Shown here: in pieces, positions 18,603-27,128 of the stretch
How the letters are laid out: each line of letters opens with the position of its first letter
How positions within the stretch are numbered: the first letter of the stretch is position 1
Assembly (NCBI RefSeq): GCF_036250675.1
Contig: NZ_CP109592.1
Coordinates: 310,001 to 374,000, forward strand
From: Streptomyces sp. NBC_01689
GTDB taxonomy: Bacteria > Actinomycetota > Actinomycetes > Streptomycetales > Streptomycetaceae
Reading direction: 5' to 3'
Length of the DNA stretch: 64,000 bases
Program-made: the position numbers and the translations under genes
Notes under the pieces: generated by a model
What the model saw: the letters and a program-made list of their open reading frames with translations, nothing else
What the model was told of the DNA's origin: nothing
Databases searched by the model: none

Positions 18603-19467
18603 CAGACCCTCCCCGCAGACACCGAAAACACCGGAAAAACACAACGACACGAACCAACACAGCAATACGAACAAACACCAACAACAAACCATGACAAAAC
18701 GCCGGCCCATGACCCACCCCCGCCCACCACCGAGCTCCCCCCACCCCCCGGCACACCCCACCCCCCGCAGCCCCCCGACACCCCACCCTCAGGAACCAAC
18801 CCCCCACAAACCCCCGGACGCCCGCCCTCTCGGACACCGCCCCACCGGCAAACCGCCCACGTCCGGGAACCACCCGACACCCGACACTCGCCCCAACACC
18901 CCGACAACCTCACCACCGGGAACCACCCGGACCCGAGACCCGCACCACCCAGAAACCACGACCCCCGACCCCCGACCTCCGACCCCCGGGAACCGGCCCC
19001 CGGGAACCGCACCCCCTGCACGAGGCCCAGGACCACCCAGCCGGAAACGCTCCAGGCCCCGCATCACACCACCGTCATCACCTCACACAGCAGCCGGGGC
19101 CACCACACCCCCACACCCCGCACCACCCACGAACCAGAACGCAGCAACCACGCCAACCCCCAACCCACAGCCCACAGCCCACAAGCGTCCAAGCCCACAA
19201 GCACCCAAGCCCCAGCACCCCCAAGCCCCAAGACTCCACGGACCGGCCCCTGCACCCGAGCCCCTCAACTCATCGACTCCTGCGCCCCTGCGCCCCTGCG
19301 CCCCTGGACTCCTGCGCTCCTGCGCTCCTGCGCTCCTGCGCCGACAGCCTCCACGGCCACCCGCACGCCCCAGCCCGCCGGCCCCGCGCCCCGCCGCGGC
19401 CACCCCCGAATCCGCACCACCCACCCCCACACCTCCCCCGCGACCAGCCCCCCACCCCGGCACCCCC

Positions 19468-19567
19468 GCACGAGACCCCCAACCCCGCCAGGCCCGCACC
19501 CCCGCCCCACACCCCCCGCACGAGACCCCCAACCCCGCCAGGCCCGCACCCCCGCCCCACACCCCCC
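19468..19567. repeat. 50-bp direct tandem duplication, intergenic
   Basis: A 50-bp unit beginning GCACGAGACCCCCAACC occurs twice head to tail (19468 and 19518), and a third copy begins at 19568 but diverges after a few bases. Confidence 0.88.
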
Positions 19568-20124
19568 GCACCCCGACCCGGCACCACCCGCACCCGCCGC
19601 CCCGGACACCCGCACCCGCCACCACACCGCACCGCACCGCACCTGCACCAAACCCGCCCCGGCACACGGCCCGCACCCCACCACCACACCCCCCGCCGCC
19701 CGGACCAGCCCCACCCGGACCCCCACCCAGGCCCCCGCCCAGGCCCCCGCCCAGGCCCGCACCCGCGCCCGCGCCCGGCGCCCGGCGCCCGGTCCCGGCC
19801 CGCTCACGGCAGAGACCGGCACCCACCCAAAACAGCACCCGAACCAAACCGCTCAGCCGGTTTCACCATAGCCCCCGACACCCGCCCACCGCGAGAGCCC
19901 CACCCCCGCCGAGCCACCGCCCCCGAGCCTCGCACAGCACCCCGCACCCACGGAAGACACCACCAGAACGGAATACAACCCCCCGTTTACCCCGAAGATC
20001 CCCACCCCCGCCCCACCCCCGCCCCCTACCGCCGGCCCGGCACCCCCCACCCCCCGCACCCCCGCACCACCCGGCCCCCACACCCGACCACCGCCCGCGA
20101 AATTCCCCGCCCACCCTTGAAAAG

Positions 20125-20146
20125 AAAACCGGTAGGTTCGTATCTT
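20125..20146 (+). promoter_or_regulatory. ARE-like operator in front of the afsA-type gene
   Basis: AAAACCGGTAG followed by GTTCGTATCTT, a 22-bp imperfect palindrome 53 bases before the gene start, matching the pattern seen in front of both receptor genes. Receptor binding here would shut off butyrolactone synthesis. Confidence 0.65.
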
Positions 20147-20198
20147 ATGACCCTGCACGGTCGATCCCAGCCCACCCAACGGCGCAACGGAGACCCCC

Positions 20199-21208
20199 AT
20201 GACCCTGCTCACCGTCCACCCGGACAACCACCCCCCCCCCACACCCCCACACCCCCACCCCCCGCACCCCCCACCCCCATGCCCCGCCTCACCACCACCG
20301 TCCCCCGCGAATACGTCCACCGCAAAAGCCTCGCCGAGGTCTTCCTCACCGGCAGCGAGAAAACCGGCGACAACCACTACACCCTCACCGCCCAATGGCC
20401 CCGGACCCACACCTTCTACACCACCCCCCACGCCACCCACCACGACCCCCTCCAAGCCGCAGAAACCATCCGCCAGACCGGCCTCTACCTCGCCCACGCC
20501 GAACTCGGCGTCCCCCTCGACCACCACTTCCTCATGTGGAACATCCACCTCACCACCCACCCCCAACACCTCACCATCGGCCCCACCCCCACCGACCTCA
20601 CCCTCACCACCACCTGCACCACCCTCCGCTACAAAGGCAAACGCCTCGCCGACTTCACCATGCACATCAACATCACCCGAAACGGCCACACCACCGCCAC
20701 CGGCGGCGGCCAATTCACCTGCCTCACCCCCACCACCTACCACCGCCTCCGCCAACCCCACACCCACCAACCCACCCCCACACCACCCACCACCCCCACC
20801 ACCACCGACCCCACCCCCTACGGACGCCACCTCCCCCTCGACCTCGTCCTCACCCCCACCCCCACCCCCCACACCTGGCAACTCACCCCCAACCCCCACC
20901 ACCCCATCCTCTTCGACCACACCACCGACCACATCCCCGGCATGGTCCTCCTCGAAGCCGCCCGCCAAGCCACCCACACCCACACCCACCCCACCCCCAC
21001 CCACCTCACCACCCTCCACGCCACCTTCCACCGCTACACCGAACACCACACCCCCACCTACATCACCACCACCACCACCAACAACACAACCAACAACACA
21101 ACCAACAACACAACCCACAGCACCACCACCCACACCACCCACATCACCGCCACCCAAAACAACACCACCACCTTCACCGCCCACCTCACCACCACCCCCC
21201 ACACCTAA
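20199..21208 (+). CDS. AfsA-type gamma-butyrolactone synthase with an apparent one-base frameshift in a poly-C tract
   Basis: Joins a beta-ketoacyl-ACP to dihydroxyacetone phosphate, the first step to A-factor-type signals. The body has the duplicated AfsA hotdog pattern: VPREYVHRKSLAEVF, AETIRQTGLYLAHAELG and HFLMWNI in the first half, DHIPGMVLLEAARQA in the second. The ATG at 20199 follows ACGGAG but is in a different frame from the body; the frames meet at a run of ten C (20231-20240), where one more C would give a 336-residue protein. An in-frame ATG at 20279 has no ribosome site. The C-terminal part has a Thr/Asn repeat (12-bp units, 21079-21114). Codon choice is extremely C-rich. Confidence 0.82.
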
Positions 21209-21325
21209 CCCACCCACCACCCACCATCACCCACCCCCAGCCACACACCGCAGCACCAGCACCAGCACCAGCCACCTCACAGCCCACACCCGAGCGTCTG
21301 ATGCACGGTTGGGTGACAGGTGTGG

Positions 21326-21791
21326 TCACGCGGTCCGGAGGGCCGGTGTGGTCATGACGGTCTCGAACTCGACGGGTGCGAGCCGGCCGAGGGAGGCTTG
21401 TCTGCGGCGTCGGTGGTAGGTCCGCTCGATCCAGGTCACGATCGCGATCCGCAGTTCTTCACGGGTGGCCGACTGCCGGCGGTCGAGGACGTTCCTCTGC
21501 AGCAGGCTGAAGTAAGGACTCCATGGCCGCGTTGTCGCCTGCCGCCCCGACCCTCCCTGTCGAGCCGGTGATCCGGTGCCGGTCGAGCGCCTGGACGCAT
21601 GCGGTAGCCGAATTCCGGATCCCCGCGGTGAGCGTCGAACAACGCGTTCGCGCGATTGGCCTGCTCGTACTCGGCATCGTTCACCGGCCGGTTCAGCCAG
21701 CGGTAGCAGGGCTGTCTGGCGAGCTTGAGTACCCGGCACGTGACGGTGACCGGAATTCCGCCCATGGCCGGCTCTTTCACGAGCGGGTAGA
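21326..21791 (-). pseudogene. IS3-family transposase orfB remnant
   Basis: Two pieces in different frames. The upstream piece has the post-orfA start of OrfB (CRVLKLARQPCYRWLNRP, ANRANALFDAHRGDPEFGYR). The downstream piece has the C-terminus (LLQRNVLDRRQSATREELR, RRRRQASLGRLAPVEFE). Between them most of the DDE domain is gone; only GSTGRVGAAGDNAAMES, around the catalytic Glu, remains. Confidence 0.8.
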
Positions 21792-22085
21792 TCATTTTCC
21801 CGGCAGATGTGCCTGCGACAGGTAGGCAGCGGCCCGGCGAAGGACCTCGTTCTCCCGCTCCAGCAGCTTGATCCGCCGACGCGCTTCGCGCAGTTCCGCG
21901 CTCTCCTGGCTGGTCGTTCCGGCCTTGGTCCCGTCTTCGATGTCCGCGCGGCGCATCCATTTCCACAGCGTCATCGCGTGGACTCCGAAGTCGGCAGCCA
22001 CCTGCTGGACCGTCACGCCCGGGCCGCGGTTCCTCGCGACCCGCACGACGTCCTCGCGGAACTCTTCGGGATAAGGCTTGAGCAC
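21792..22085 (-). CDS. IS3-family transposase orfA
   Basis: A 97-residue helix-turn-helix DNA-binding protein with the standard beginning (LKPYPEEFREDVVRVARNRG), a helix-turn-helix (VQQVAADFGVHAMTLWKWMR) and a leucine-zipper-like coiled coil (ARRRIKLLERENEVLRRAAA). The GTG start lies behind GGGAAGGATGTC. Being intact while orfB is deleted, it could bind the element's ends but not move it alone. Confidence 0.88.
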   Translation of the reverse strand: MLKPYPEEFREDVVRVARNRGPGVTVQQVAADFGVHAMTLWKWMRRADIEDGTKAGTTSQESAELREARRRIKLLERENEVLRRAAAYLSQAHLPGK

Positions 22086-22342
22086 AGCGACATCCTTCCC
22101 ACCCGCCCCACACGGCAGACCAGTTCAGATGTCACCCGATCGTGCAGCAGACCCGTGGTAGCGGAGAGCGGAGTCCACCGCCGATGACGTGGGTCATCTG
22201 CAGGACAGCGCGTCACTGCTGCGCTCGGCAGCCCATGACCTACGCCGCTCAGCCGACACAGCCAGGCCCCTCAGCGACAGGGCACAACAGCACATGTCGG
22301 CCGAAGGCCTGGTCACGCAACTGAAACAGGCAGCCGCAGGGC

Positions 22343-22702
22343 TCAGGGCCGATGTTGACCACGTCCGGATCCAACACAGCGGAGCCAATGCGCCAGTACA
22401 CGGCGACCAACATCACTGTGTCGAAGGACCACTACTCCCCGCGGGGAGAGGGGCCGCCCTCGGCGGTCCCGTCGTCCCACGACCCGGGCCCATTCCCGCG
22501 AGTGCGGAATGCGGCGTGGATGGCCCCGGTTGCCACTGCACGCAGCCGCCAGCACGCGAACCACCGGAATACCCATCACCGAGGAGGTCTCCGCCCATAT
22601 CGCGGCCAGAGCCTCCTGGAAGGCGAAGGCGGTCTCGTCGTCGTCGGCAGCCACGTCGACCACGACCAGACCGGACTCCGCTACGTGTACTTCGTTGATC
22701 AC
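22343..22702 (-). pseudogene. DUF6207-like small protein, probably altered
   Basis: From the GTG at 22702 the frame reads INEVHVAESGLVVVDVAADD then DETAFAFQEALAAIWA, very like the start of the small Streptomyces DUF6207 family (usual pattern INExHVxEPGLxVVDxAA). After about 40 residues the usual ending is lost and the frame continues through low-quality sequence to 22343. The function of the family is unknown to me. Either a decayed copy or a fused one. Confidence 0.45.
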
Positions 22703-23106
22703 TTCCACGCCCGGTACGACGGACTGCCACGGCCAGCGAGTTCTCGGGCACCGACTACTGGTTCGACCAACCGGCTCGCCTCCGGCCTTGGAGACGCCGG
22801 AGGCAAGCGGCCCCTGCATGCGGGCGCGGGCCGTCGGCCAGGTGGCTTGTGCAACGCGGGCTTCCCGCTCGCGCTGGCGCGTCGGGGCCTGCCATGGCCA
22901 TCGCTCTGCTGCCTTCGCGGGAGCCCGCCGTTCCTCGCGGCAGTCGGGGCTGATCCGCCGCCTCGCCCGCGTAGTCGGAACCTTTCGACGAGCCGTTGTT
23001 CGTCGAACTACGCACCACCCGGGCGGAGGCCAAAGCACTGCAAGCACGGGCAGACTCAGAACATCGAAGGTGGGTCCGGTTGATTGCGAAGAGGCGAGCT
23101 TCAGGT
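22703..23106. other. intergenic region
   Basis: About 400 bases without a supportable gene. Third-position composition favours no frame. Confidence 0.4.
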
Positions 23107-23853
23107 TCAGCGCTTGAGACTGGCCATCAGGTCACGCATGTCGTTGACCATGGCTGACTGGTAGGAAGAAATATCGGGCATCTCAGGGCCCTCACCGATC
23201 TCGTCGTCGGCGTCCTCGCTCTGGTAGTTGCTGCTGGCGGCCAGATCCAGGGAGAGGACCGCTCCACCGTCCAGGACACGCAACTCGGTGTTGCTGATGT
23301 CTCGGGTGATCAGGTAGGCCGTGTCGCCGAGGTCCGGAACAGTCCTGACGTTGTCTGCCGGCACGAGGCCCTGGTCCGTCATCCGTTGCTGAGCTTCGAA
23401 CTCGACCCCAGGGTCGGTCTCCTTGTGCAGTGTCACAGTGATGCCGACGTAGTAGTCCAGAGACCACCCAGCCTTGAGCGGCTTTGTCTTGGCCAGCGGT
23501 CGAACCGTGATGGAGCACTGGGCGTGGTCGACGGCGGCGTGCTTCAGCAGCCCGGCTTGGACGACGTCGGAGGACACCCGGGGTGCGACGGCCGCACTGA
23601 TCGACGTCAGTTGTACGGAGGGGCACGGGTTCTTGTCGAGCCGATATCCATGCGTGCTGGGCTTCTGTATGCCCAGTCCGTAGACGAACACCGCCGGCGC
23701 CCACAGGGCCGATGCCGCCAACACGCCTCCCAGAGCCCACCACCATGGCTTGCTCAACCGGCGACGCGCGACGGGCTCACTGTCGAAGTCGCCCCGAACC
23801 TCGCGGGATGTCACCACGTCGAACTCTCCGGCCATCTCCGGTTCAGAAATCAC
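23107..23853 (-). CDS. membrane-anchored protein of unknown function
   Basis: A 248-residue protein with one predicted transmembrane segment (about residues 36-58: WWWALGGVLAASALWAPAVF) after a basic cytoplasmic stretch (ARRRLSKP), so the C-terminal 190 residues would lie outside the cell. The exported part begins near a Cys (NPCPSVQ), has a second Cys, and ends in an acidic stretch. Two Cys suggest a disulfide. The GTG at 23853 is chosen because GGGGAG lies four bases upstream; a longer frame exists. I do not recognise the family; the layout resembles DUF3558-like exported proteins only in general terms. It stands alone. Confidence 0.7.
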   Translation of the reverse strand: MISEPEMAGEFDVVTSREVRGDFDSEPVARRRLSKPWWWALGGVLAASALWAPAVFVYGLGIQKPSTHGYRLDKNPCPSVQLTSISAAVAPRVSSDVVQAGLLKHAAVDHAQCSITVRPLAKTKPLKAGWSLDYYVGITVTLHKETDPGVEFEAQQRMTDQGLVPADNVRTVPDLGDTAYLITRDISNTELRVLDGGAVLSLDLAASSNYQSEDADDEIGEGPEMPDISSYQSAMVNDMRDLMASLKR

Positions 23854-24424
23854 ACTGCTCCCCTGTCGAACGCTTCCCTGAGCCTGCGGCCCGATGATCG
23901 CTGACAGGGCCTGCACCGCTCCCACCGGGCCGCCCTTCAGCTGGTGAAGCACCACGATCACACCATCCACGGTCCCAGACCTGCCCCTACCGCCGTACTG
24001 AAGCCATGGTCCGCGCTGCGGCAAGCGGGATCAGAGACAGATGCCCCTGCCAACGAGAACCGTCACGCAGTGACGGCGGTCGGCAGCCGCCGCACCACCG
24101 ATTCCCGCGGCTTGGTCCTGCCGGACCAGTACCCGATCTGTCCGTACAACCCAAGCCACCCACACCAGGCAGGCTCGGATCGGGGACAGAGACCGACCTG
24201 TGGTCGTCACACGATGCGTTTACGGCCCCGGACGAAGATGACCATGGTGACAGCTGCAGTCATCGCGAAGAGAATCGATGCGCCGAACCATTGAGCTTTT
24301 CAGCAGGGCCACCGATCGGGTGACGGCCGGCTGGTCGGCGACCTGCGCATAACGGACGAGGCTCCTCCGCGGTCGGGCGAGATGTCCGGCGTCTCAACTC
24401 TGCTGCCGGGGAACCTCGTTGGTT
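23854..24424. other. intergenic region
   Basis: About 570 bases without a supportable gene. The left end should carry the promoter of the membrane protein; the right end leads into an IS5-type fragment. Confidence 0.4.
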
Positions 24425-24771
24425 ACGTGTCCTGCCGCACCGGACCTGCCTCATGCGCTGGTTGAGCGGGTGACGATGCTGATCGTCACCTGGGAGGGTG
24501 AGCGGCGCTGCAGGCTCCGGCCCGCGCAGCGCGCCCCGGTCGCGCTGGTGTACCTGCGTCAGCACGACACCCTCGCGCAGATCGCGGCCGGCTTCCGGAT
24601 CAGCGTCGGCACCGCCCACGCCTACGTACACGCAATCGTCGATCTCCTCGCCCGCCGGTCCCCGGGCCTGACCCGCACCCTGCGCGAGGCGGACCCGGAG
24701 TATGTGCTGGTGAACGGCACGCCGGCCCAATGCGACCGGGTCGGCGGCGGACCCGCCGACTACTCCGGCAA
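24425..24771 (+). pseudogene. IS5-family transposase N-terminal fragment
   Basis: Reads the N-terminal helix-turn-helix domain of an IS5-type transposase ([35 protein letters not shown]) and the first part of the catalytic domain ([21 protein letters not shown]), where the first catalytic Asp would be near LVNGT (normally LDGT). The transposase match stops abruptly after ADYSGK at about 24771, inside the end of the convergent regulator gene. Upstream start is uncertain. Confidence 0.75.
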
Positions 24772-25665
24772 GGGATTGCCCACAGAACCTGGTTTTCCTG
24801 CGGTGTCCAGGACACTGATCCGGTCGGCAAGGGCCCTCAAGGCTTCAGAAGACCGGGAGCCGGCTTGAGCCGTACTCACGAACAACCACTGGTCCGGATC
24901 ACCGGGAAAAACCAGGGACTCATAGTCCAAAGTGACTTCGCCGATCACGGGATGCCGGTAATGCCTGGTGCCGTGTGAGAATTCCTCCACATCTTGCGCG
25001 GCCCACCACCGGCGAAAATCCTCGTCCAGAGCCGACAGCTGATCAATCAGATCGGCCAGCTGCGGATCGTTCGGATTCCGCCCCGCATACAGGTGCAACC
25101 CCGTGACGATCATCCGCGCGGCCATCTCCCATTCAATGAACAGTTCACGCGCAGCTGGTTCGAGAAATATAAAACGCGCCAGATTACGCTCGCGGGCCGG
25201 CAGGGCATCGAAATCAACATACATCGCACACGCCATTCGGTTCACAGCGAGAACGTCCATGCGGCCGTCCAGAATCATGGCGGGAACGTCCCGAAGAACC
25301 TCAAGCAGCGCATGCGCCCCTGGACGCACTCGCCGCGGAACCGCGGGCCGACTCACTCTGGCCACGGACCGCGGTCTGGCCAAGGCGAACAGATGTGCAC
25401 GCTCGACATCGTCCAGCCTCAGTGCGCGGGCTACAGCCTCCAGTACCGCTTCCGATGCGTTGGCCACCCGCCCGCGTTCCATACGGATGTAGTAGTCCGC
25501 GCTCAATCCGGCCAGGAGCGCGACCTCCTCCCGTCGCAGTCCCGGAACACGACGACTCGTTCCGGGCGTGACCCCGACCTGTTCAGGAGTCACTCGGGCT
25601 CGCCGCGAACGCAGAAAATCACTCAGCTCTTTGTTTTCATCTGAACCGGCCGACATCGTGCCCAT
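24760..25665 (-). CDS. helix-turn-helix regulator with MmyB-like ligand domain
   Basis: A 301-residue XRE-type regulator. The helix-turn-helix (about 14-75) has the hallmark [20 protein letters not shown] and IRMERGR; the MmyB-like domain follows ([60 protein letters not shown]). In Streptomyces such proteins often control an adjacent oxidoreductase and may bind a fatty acid. The last few codons (GNPLPE) are antisense to IS5-type sequence, so the insertion supplied the stop. ATG at 25665 or 25656; no strong ribosome site, perhaps leaderless. Confidence 0.88.
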   Translation of the reverse strand: MGTMSAGSDENKELSDFLRSRRARVTPEQVGVTPGTSRRVPGLRREEVALLAGLSADYYIRMERGRVANASEAVLEAVARALRLDDVERAHLFALARPRSVARVSRPAVPRRVRPGAHALLEVLRDVPAMILDGRMDVLAVNRMACAMYVDFDALPARERNLARFIFLEPAARELFIEWEMAARMIVTGLHLYAGRNPNDPQLADLIDQLSALDEDFRRWWAAQDVEEFSHGTRHYRHPVIGEVTLDYESLVFPGDPDQWLFVSTAQAGSRSSEALRALADRISVLDTAGKPGSVGNPLPE

Positions 25666-26345
25666 ATATTGAGGCTAGCCCTCCACGCACCACTCCGGCA
25701 AACGGACCGTTAATTAGTTCCGCCCCATGAGCACACCATGCAATTGGCTAGGGCGGACCTCTGAAGCAGTCCCTCAGCACAGCGAAAGTGAAGCTTTTCC
25801 GCTTACCGACAGGCCGCGACCTGGCAATAACCCATTCACGACGAGACGTGACTCAGGCGGGGTCGTCGACGCGACTACCAGCCGATGCCCCCCTGGAGGA
25901 CAGCAGGGAATCCGGATCCGGCGCGGGCCCCGGCTGTGTGGTCATGCGGTCCCGCTCTGTGCGCCCTGTGTGCAGAGGGTCTGCGGGCCTCGCGCGTCCG
26001 GTCGGTACGGCCGCCTGCGGCGGCAGCAGTTGTCCGGTCGTCTGCCCGGCCGTGACGGTTCACGCAGCCTCAGTCGACGCATTTCCTGATGTCCGGGGAG
26101 CGTGGATCGCACTGCGGGGCGCATACGCAGGTGCTCAGTGAAAGGGGGCCTGCCAGTACCTGGACCAGCAGACCCTGACCGAGATAGGCCTGTTTGGCCA
26201 CCCACAGGCGCCTTTCCGACTGGTTCTCTGGATGCAGGTCACCACGAAGCCCGCAGGCCTCACCGACCTGGACACGAAACCTCGTTCACCGCTCCGATGA
26301 CGTAATGGGAACATTCCACCGAAGTCAAGAAACAAGGACATCCCC
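25666..26345. other. intergenic region between divergent regulator and VOC genes
   Basis: About 680 bases with no supportable gene. It holds the two divergent promoters but I see no strong operator. Confidence 0.45.
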
Positions 26346-26816
26346 ATGGAACTGAAGCTCGAAATGATCGTGATGCCCGTCGCCGACATCGACCGGGCCA
26401 AGGCCTTCTACGAGAAGGTCGGATTCCGCCTGGACGTCGACCACACGGCCAGCGAGGACTTCCGAGCCGTGCACTTCACACCGCCCGGCTCCGAGTGCTC
26501 GATCATCTTCGGCGAGGGGCTGACACCCATCGCACCCGGCTCGCTCCAGGGCCTGTACCTCATCGTCTCCGACATCGAGAAAGCCCACGCGGAACTCGTC
26601 GGCCGCGGAGTCGAAGTCAGTGAGATCTTCCACGACGCCAACCTCTTCTTCCACGGCCACGAGAACGGTGACGTCACCCACCAGTCACCCGGCCAGGAAC
26701 GTAGGGCCGGCCTGCACCCCGAGCGCGCCTCCTACGGCTCCTTCCTCACCTTCAGCGACCCGGACGGCAACGGCTGGGTGCTGCAGGAGATCACGCAGCG
26801 CCGGCCCGGCCGCTGA
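26346..26816 (+). CDS. VOC / glyoxalase-family protein
   Basis: A 156-residue vicinal-oxygen-chelate fold protein: the first beta-alpha-beta module starts ELKLEMIVMPVADIDRAKAFY with EKVGFRLDVDH, and the second ends SFLTFSDPDGNGWVLQEIT. These usually bind a metal or are drug-binding resistance proteins. The ending SDPDGNGWVLQE is typical. The start follows AAGGACATCCCC. It is followed after 312 bases by the FAD oxidoreductase gene on the same strand. The substrate is unknown. Confidence 0.88.
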   Translation: MELKLEMIVMPVADIDRAKAFYEKVGFRLDVDHTASEDFRAVHFTPPGSECSIIFGEGLTPIAPGSLQGLYLIVSDIEKAHAELVGRGVEVSEIFHDANLFFHGHENGDVTHQSPGQERRAGLHPERASYGSFLTFSDPDGNGWVLQEITQRRPGR

Positions 26817-27128
26817 CAACCCACCGCCTGAGAGCCGGCGTCCGCTCCAGCCCATCGGCTGTCGTGGCCGGGGCGAGCGCCGGCGCCGGTCCACCAGGCG
26901 ACGCAGGGGTGCTCACCGCCGCTCGGCCACCGCTCGGCCACCGCGGCTCTCACGGCAAGTGCGGGCAGCGACAGCCGGGCTTGTCGCAATGGCCGTCCCA
27001 TCCCGTGACCCTGCCCACTCGACCCTGTACGGTGCCGCGGCCTGGCGCCGACCGGCTGCGGGTATCGGCCACCACGACCTGCACGGGCCACGGTCGTCGC
27101 CGAGGCGTACGGCCTGGTCACGGAAGCA
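26817..27128. other. intergenic region
   Basis: About 310 bases without a gene or clear signal; it presumably holds the oxidoreductase promoter. Confidence 0.4.

Larger units (their letters stand above)
18603..20198. other. intergenic region between P450 and afsA-type gene
   Basis: About 1.6 kb with no supportable gene. A relatively A-rich stretch (about 18615-18705) is the likely P450 promoter. It also holds a 9-bp CTCCTGCGC-like array (about 19285-19341), a 50-bp duplication at 19468-19567 and an ARE-like site at 20125-20146. Plus-strand open frames of over 800 codons here are composition artefacts. Confidence 0.55.
21302..22146. mobile_element. internally deleted IS3-family element with both ends intact
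   Basis: A 17-bp terminal inverted repeat (TGCACGGTTGGGTGACA at 21302-21318 and its partner at 22130-22146) matches at 15 of 17 bases and could extend outward to 21 bp. Inside is a complete orfA but an orfB lacking most of its catalytic domain; total length is 845 bp versus about 1.2 kb for a full element. I found no target duplication. It marks the right edge of the polyketide region. Confidence 0.75.

Noticed and set aside
17310..20202. Plus-strand open frames of 853 and 866 codons
   Set aside because: Antisense to the P450 and its GC-rich upstream region; composition artefacts of the C-rich strand.
21298..22150. A target-site duplication around the shortened IS3 element
   Set aside because: Neither the 17-bp nor the extended 21-bp ends are followed by matching flanks.
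22189..22698. Plus-strand open frame with a helical N-terminal part
   Set aside because: Its second half is antisense to the DUF6207-like frame and is Arg/Pro low complexity; no family recognised.
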